From assembly GCA_019351975.1 (NCBI GenBank), contig JABBOG010000005.1, positions 1 to 64,000 of the forward strand: a DNA stretch of 64,000 nucleotides, in the 5' to 3' direction. The notes beneath the pieces were generated by a model. That model saw only the letters and a program-made list of their open reading frames with translations, had not been told where the DNA came from and made no database searches. Position 1 is the first letter of the stretch; each line of letters opens with the position of its first letter. This document shows, in pieces, positions 60,559 through 64,000 of the stretch. Source of the DNA: Acidobacteriota bacterium. Lineage in GTDB: Bacteria; Acidobacteriota; Terriglobia; Terriglobales; Acidobacteriaceae. A program made the position numbers and the translations under genes.

Positions 60559-62427
60559 TCAGTTGCGTGGATAAACCTTATACACGGAGAGACCCTGCGC
60601 TGGATAGAGGAAGAGTTGCTGCGCCACCCGACCATGGAGCCACTGGTTGAGCTTCTCAGCGTCGCGGGTTGGGACGACAACGAGGTGCGCTTGATTCGGC
60701 ACACCGTCGTCTGCGTAGTTGAGAATCTTCTGGTCGCGATAAAAAGCTAAACCGTACACGAGGTCGCGACGCACGTCGAGTTCCGCGACGGTCTTCGCGC
60801 CGGGGTCGAGGTTCTGGATCTCGCGCGCAAGCGGACGCGCTGAGTAGTTGAGATCCAGCAATCTCCCATTGAGACCAAGAAGAAAGTAGAGCAGACACAC
60901 CAGAGGAATCAGCGTGACCAACCGGATGCGGCGCACACCAAAGCGCCGAACCACGCCGATGACCAGAGCAGCGGCTGCGAGACCAAGCAGCACCGCCCAG
61001 AGGAAGATGCGAGGCGCGGGAATGATGCGCTGATACCGCATGTACTGCGGGCAGAGGATGAGCACGAACGTGAGCAGCCCGGTCAACGCAGCATGCGCGT
61101 ACAGCAGCCAATGGGGTATTCCCGAACGACGGATGCGGAAAAGATAGTCGCCGGTAAGGATCGCAAGCGGTGGAATCGAGGGGAGGATGTAGCCGGGAAG
61201 CTTGGAGCCTGAGAACGAGAAGAAGATGATGGGGAAGAGTGCCCAGAGAACAAGAAACTCGGGAAAGGCGTCGCCCGCGCGGGTGTGGCCGACATAACGC
61301 TGTGGCTTGAACCGGACCTTCCACTCGGCGATGGAGGTTTGCAGGCCATCCACCAAGGCGCGGAAGGAGAGTGCCGTCCATGGCATGAGACCGAGGATGA
61401 GAACAATCAGGTAATAGTAAAACGGCTGATGGTGCTTGTAGAGATTCGAGGTGTAACGCTCAAGATTGTGCTGCCAGAAAAACTCGTGAAAGAAGGTGGG
61501 ATTGCGGCGCTGGACGGCGATGTACCAGGGTAGAACCATGACGAGATAGAGCAGAACGCCTGGAATCCAGATTGTGCGCCTAAGTGCGGACCACTCGCGG
61601 CGCAGCCCAAGAAAGAGGCAGATGATGAACAGCGCCATGAAGGGCGCGACAGGGCCCTTCGCAAGCGTCGCTGCGGCGCCGAAGAAGTACAGATCAAAGA
61701 GCCAGAACTTTTTGCCCGTCTCATACCACGCATACCAGCCCAGCATGCCGATGCAGAATGGCGCTGCAAGCTGCATGTCGGTGGATGCGCCGCGGGAGAA
61801 CGCGAACATGGCTGCGGCGGACACCATGATGAGCGCAGCGTCGAGATGGCCCCCGGGACGGAACCGCTTGAGGTGCAAAAATGCGAGAATGATGAGCGCG
61901 AGCGCACCTGTGGCTGAGGCCAGCCGCGCGGTCCAGTCGTAGACGCCTAGTTCTTTGTAATAGCCCATGGCGCGCCAGTAAAACAAGGCTGGCTTTTCGA
62001 GCCATGGCTTCCCGTACAGAATCGGCGTAACAGTGCCGCCCATGAGACATACGGCGGAGGCGTGCAAATCGGCTAGATGAAGGCTGTGCGGAACAATGCG
62101 CGCATGCATCTGGTGGCAGATGTCTGAGTGCTCCGCCAGCATCTCGCGTGCAATCTGCGAGTAGCGCGGCTCATCGGCGCCAACCAGGCCAAGCTGATCG
62201 CCTCCGAAGATGGGCACCAGACCATAGAAGAGGAAGTAGCAGGAGAAGACGAGCAGCACGGTGAATTCGGAGACCGAGCATCCGAGTTGATCGAAGCGCA
62301 GCCAACGGAGCAACCGCGCAACAGGTGAAGAAGGCTTGGCAAGTCCGCCGACTGGCGCAGCATGTGCTGGCACGGATTGTTGAGGTTCCGTCAAAGGTGT
62401 CACAGATAAATCTACACGTTGTGGCAC
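60559..62427 (-). CDS. ArnT-like (GT39/PMT) membrane glycosyltransferase
   Basis: About a dozen membrane helices and the catalytic periplasmic-loop signature GADEPRYSQIAREML mark it as an ArnT/PMT-type enzyme, which moves a sugar from a polyprenyl phosphate to lipid A or another outer-leaflet acceptor. The block YGKPWLEKPALFYWRAM follows, but about 30 residues (SDICHQMHARIVPHSLHLAD...) are inserted between AREML and this block, where homologs usually have a few residues. Later features include PVAPFMALFIICLFLGL and FWQHNLERYTSNLYKHHQPFYYYL. The C-terminal periplasmic domain of about 130 residues ends in LSVYKVYPRN. The lipid or protein target is not known. Confidence 0.86.
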   Translation of the reverse strand: MPQRVDLSVTPLTEPQQSVPAHAAPVGGLAKPSSPVARLLRWLRFDQLGCSVSEFTVLLVFSCYFLFYGLVPIFGGDQLGLVGADEPRYSQIAREMLAEHSDICHQMHARIVPHSLHLADLHASAVCLMGGTVTPILYGKPWLEKPALFYWRAMGYYKELGVYDWTARLASATGALALIILAFLHLKRFRPGGHLDAALIMVSAAAMFAFSRGASTDMQLAAPFCIGMLGWYAWYETGKKFWLFDLYFFGAAATLAKGPVAPFMALFIICLFLGLRREWSALRRTIWIPGVLLYLVMVLPWYIAVQRRNPTFFHEFFWQHNLERYTSNLYKHHQPFYYYLIVLILGLMPWTALSFRALVDGLQTSIAEWKVRFKPQRYVGHTRAGDAFPEFLVLWALFPIIFFSFSGSKLPGYILPSIPPLAILTGDYLFRIRRSGIPHWLLYAHAALTGLLTFVLILCPQYMRYQRIIPAPRIFLWAVLLGLAAAALVIGVVRRFGVRRIRLVTLIPLVCLLYFLLGLNGRLLDLNYSARPLAREIQNLDPGAKTVAELDVRRDLVYGLAFYRDQKILNYADDGVPNQAHLVVVPTRDAEKLNQWLHGRVAQQLFLYPAQGLSVYKVYPRN

Positions 62428-62506
62428 GGGAGCTAAAGCCGCGCAGCGCGATCCTCTCTCGATCCCTTTGCTGATATTTGATAGCGCGAAACTTAGGCTA
62501 ACAGAC

Positions 62507-63511
62507 TCAGCGGCTGTATTGGAGCTTCGGAGCCGTCGGGTTCATGCGTTGGCAAGCGGATCGCAGCTCCTCCACGATGTCTTTGGTGACCTTTGCCAGC
62601 GTTCCATCCATGGTGCATCCGCTGGCGCTCTGATGACCACCACCGCCAAAGTGCTCTGCGATTTTGGAGACATCGAGTGCGCCACGGCTGCGCAGGCTCA
62701 AGCGAAACTGTGTTTTTCCCGGCAATTCGCGGAGAAAGGCCGCGCCTTCGATCCCTGCGATGCCAATCAGGTGATTGGCGACGCCTTCGCAGTCCTCGAC
62801 GCTGGCACCAACGCTCTCCATCTCCGCCAAGGTCACGTAGCTCCAGGAGACTGGGCCTTCGATCTGCAAGTTACTGAGTGCAATACCGAGAAGCCGCACC
62901 TTGCTGGCCGGGTTGCAGAAGTAAATGGCGCGCGCCAGCCGGTTCGCGTTCGCTCCGCTGTGGATCAGATGCTCCGCCATGGCGAAGGTGGAGGCGACGG
63001 TGCCGGGATAGTTGAACGAGCCCGTATCGGTGAGAATCGCTGCGTAGAGACACTCGGCCATGTCCGCCGTGACCTTGATTCCGGCAGCGATTGCGAGGTC
63101 ATACACCATCGTTCCGACGGCGGCAGCCTCAGCGTCGATCCAGTTGAAGTCGGCGAATGGGCGACCGCTGCGGTGATGGTCGATGTTGATAATGAGCGCG
63201 GGTCTGTGTGCGTCGAACTCCGAACGGTCGATGCTGCTGCGCTCGATGCTGTCACACTCCAGAAGAATCAGTGCCTCAGCCTCAGGAAAGTGCCTGGAGA
63301 TGCGGTCTGCGCCTGACAGAAAGTGGAAGTTTGGCGGAATGGAATCGACGAAGACTACAGTTGCCTGCTTGCCTAGCGCTTCGAGCAGGTGCATCATTCC
63401 GAGTGCAGAGCCGATGGCATCTCCGTCCGGGCGGACATGCGAACTGATCGCGAAGACGTCGTGTATCCGGATGAGATTGAGCAAAGCTACGATAGAGTCT
63501 GAATTGTTCAT
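62507..63511 (-). CDS. nrnA: DHH/DHHA1 phosphoesterase, NrnA type
   Basis: NrnA-type enzymes degrade nano-RNAs and can dephosphorylate 3'-phosphoadenosine 5'-phosphate. The DHH domain shows SSHVRPDGDAIGSALGM, ILLECDSIERS, NIDHHRSGRPFADFNWID and AAILTDTGSFNYPGT. The DHHA1 domain at the C-terminus ends in FGGGGHQSASGCTMDG. All metal ligands are present. It starts 22 bp after rbfA, in the usual rbfA-nrnA order. The gene symbol is by family; the precise substrate is not shown by sequence. Confidence 0.9.
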   Translation of the reverse strand: MNNSDSIVALLNLIRIHDVFAISSHVRPDGDAIGSALGMMHLLEALGKQATVVFVDSIPPNFHFLSGADRISRHFPEAEALILLECDSIERSSIDRSEFDAHRPALIINIDHHRSGRPFADFNWIDAEAAAVGTMVYDLAIAAGIKVTADMAECLYAAILTDTGSFNYPGTVASTFAMAEHLIHSGANANRLARAIYFCNPASKVRLLGIALSNLQIEGPVSWSYVTLAEMESVGASVEDCEGVANHLIGIAGIEGAAFLRELPGKTQFRLSLRSRGALDVSKIAEHFGGGGHQSASGCTMDGTLAKVTKDIVEELRSACQRMNPTAPKLQYSR

Positions 63512-63533
63512 GATGGCGGGGCTTCGAGCGGAG

Positions 63534-63953
63534 CTATTGGGTCGGCTCTGAGGTCACGGGTCTCTCCTTAGCTGCCTTATCGGCAAGTTTGCTCCGTCTC
63601 TTCTCCATGCGTCCAAGCAGTTCATCCATGCGGGAGTTAATCTTCTCGGAACGATCAATCGCGAAGGTGATCTCAGGCACGTGGCGGACGTTCATCCGAT
63701 AGCGGATCTCCGTGCGAATAAAGCCGCGGGCTGTCATCAGACCTTCCAGCGTCTCTTCTTCTTCCTTGGGCGTTCCTGTGACTGCGATGAAGACGCGGCA
63801 CGACTTACCACCGGGCGCGAGTACGACCTCTGTGACATGACACGGAGCGATGCGTGGATCCGAGAGCTCGCCTTCAAGCATGGCGGTGATCTCTTCGGCG
63901 AAGGTGTTGACGACGCGTCCACGGTGGTACGTTCTGGCTCGTTGTTCGGGCAT
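63534..63953 (-). CDS. rbfA: Ribosome-binding factor A
   Basis: RbfA is a small 30S-assembly factor that binds the 5' helix region of 16S rRNA. The KH-like fold is visible: RVVNTFAEEITAMLEGELSDPRIAPCHVTEVVLAPGGKSCRVFIAVTG, then RTEIRYRMNVRHVPEITFAIDRSEKINSRMDELL. The tail is Lys/Arg-rich. It precedes nrnA by 22 bp. In many bacteria it sits directly behind infB, but here infB is about 10 kb away. Confidence 0.95.
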   Translation of the reverse strand: MPEQRARTYHRGRVVNTFAEEITAMLEGELSDPRIAPCHVTEVVLAPGGKSCRVFIAVTGTPKEEEETLEGLMTARGFIRTEIRYRMNVRHVPEITFAIDRSEKINSRMDELLGRMEKRRSKLADKAAKERPVTSEPTQ

Positions 63954-64000
63954 AACTGACTCTTTAGGGTAGCACTTCGCGGTGTATTACGTTGAATGTC

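Overview
The window is a GC-rich bacterial chromosome segment that reads as an acidobacterium of the Terriglobus/Granulicella/Edaphobacter kind. This is inferred from gene content, not from a marker gene: a 1240-residue Oar-like TonB-dependent receptor with an N-terminal carboxypeptidase-regulatory-like domain, a YncE-propeller/phosphoesterase protein, a BlaI/M56-TonB pair, an expanded family of seven-helix membrane proteins, and short TTCA-loop or GTCATCNTGAG-type intergenic repeats. No rRNA, tRNA, CRISPR array, prophage or complete insertion sequence was seen.

Layout. 1-2.6 kb: two related outer-membrane barrel genes and an exopolysaccharide-type sugar transferase. 2.6-11.2 kb: an orphan gas-vesicle-type GvpL/F gene, a YfgM-like TPR membrane protein, an ATP10-like exported protein, a LytM peptidase, thiL with an overlapping unknown gene, rsmD, an inactive-looking M50/CBS protein and rsmI. 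11.3-15.4 kb: a HEAT-like exported protein behind a Tat-exported amidase, then a CgeB-like glycosyltransferase. 15.5-18.3 kb: an NRAMP-like metal transporter followed by a soluble PRC/MgtE-N/CBS protein, preceded by a possible 32-codon leader ORF. 18.4-26.4 kb: GH13 glucosidase, FmdE-like protein, Gly/Trp/Asp-rich exported protein, multicopper oxidase with an outer-membrane protein, YdjM-like membrane hydrolase, seven-helix protein, tiny Cys-rich exported peptide. 26.7-29.6 kb: RNase R.

29.6-35.3 kb is the most accessory-looking part: a truncated gene, three co-oriented genes that look like orphan immunity functions (LRR/zinc ribbon, unknown, SUKH), and a DUF3142 gene overlapping a 790-residue lipoprotein gene. 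35.6-42.8 kb holds the phosphoesterase and the TonB receptor. 43-50 kb holds a SpoIIAA-like protein, the BlaI-M56 sensor pair divergent from an ECF-type sigma factor with small membrane proteins, a beta-lactamase-fold hydrolase and an SGNH hydrolase. 50-64 kb is housekeeping: infB, nusA and rimP (one transcription unit on the minus strand), guaB, an MscS channel, a GNAT, an ArnT-like glycosyltransferase, then nrnA and rbfA.

The + strand is C-rich over about 1-25 kb whatever the gene direction, and G-rich from about 42.9 kb on, with a mixed zone between. The most interesting candidates are the NRAMP-like/MgtE-N pair (possible Mg2+ uptake with a detached sensor), the orphan GvpL/F, the M50 pseudoprotease, G-quadruplex-capable heptamer arrays, repeat sequence apparently captured in coding regions, and the orphan immunity-like cluster. 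Many ORF-track starts are too long; shorter starts are given where a Shine-Dalgarno site or family N-terminus supports them.
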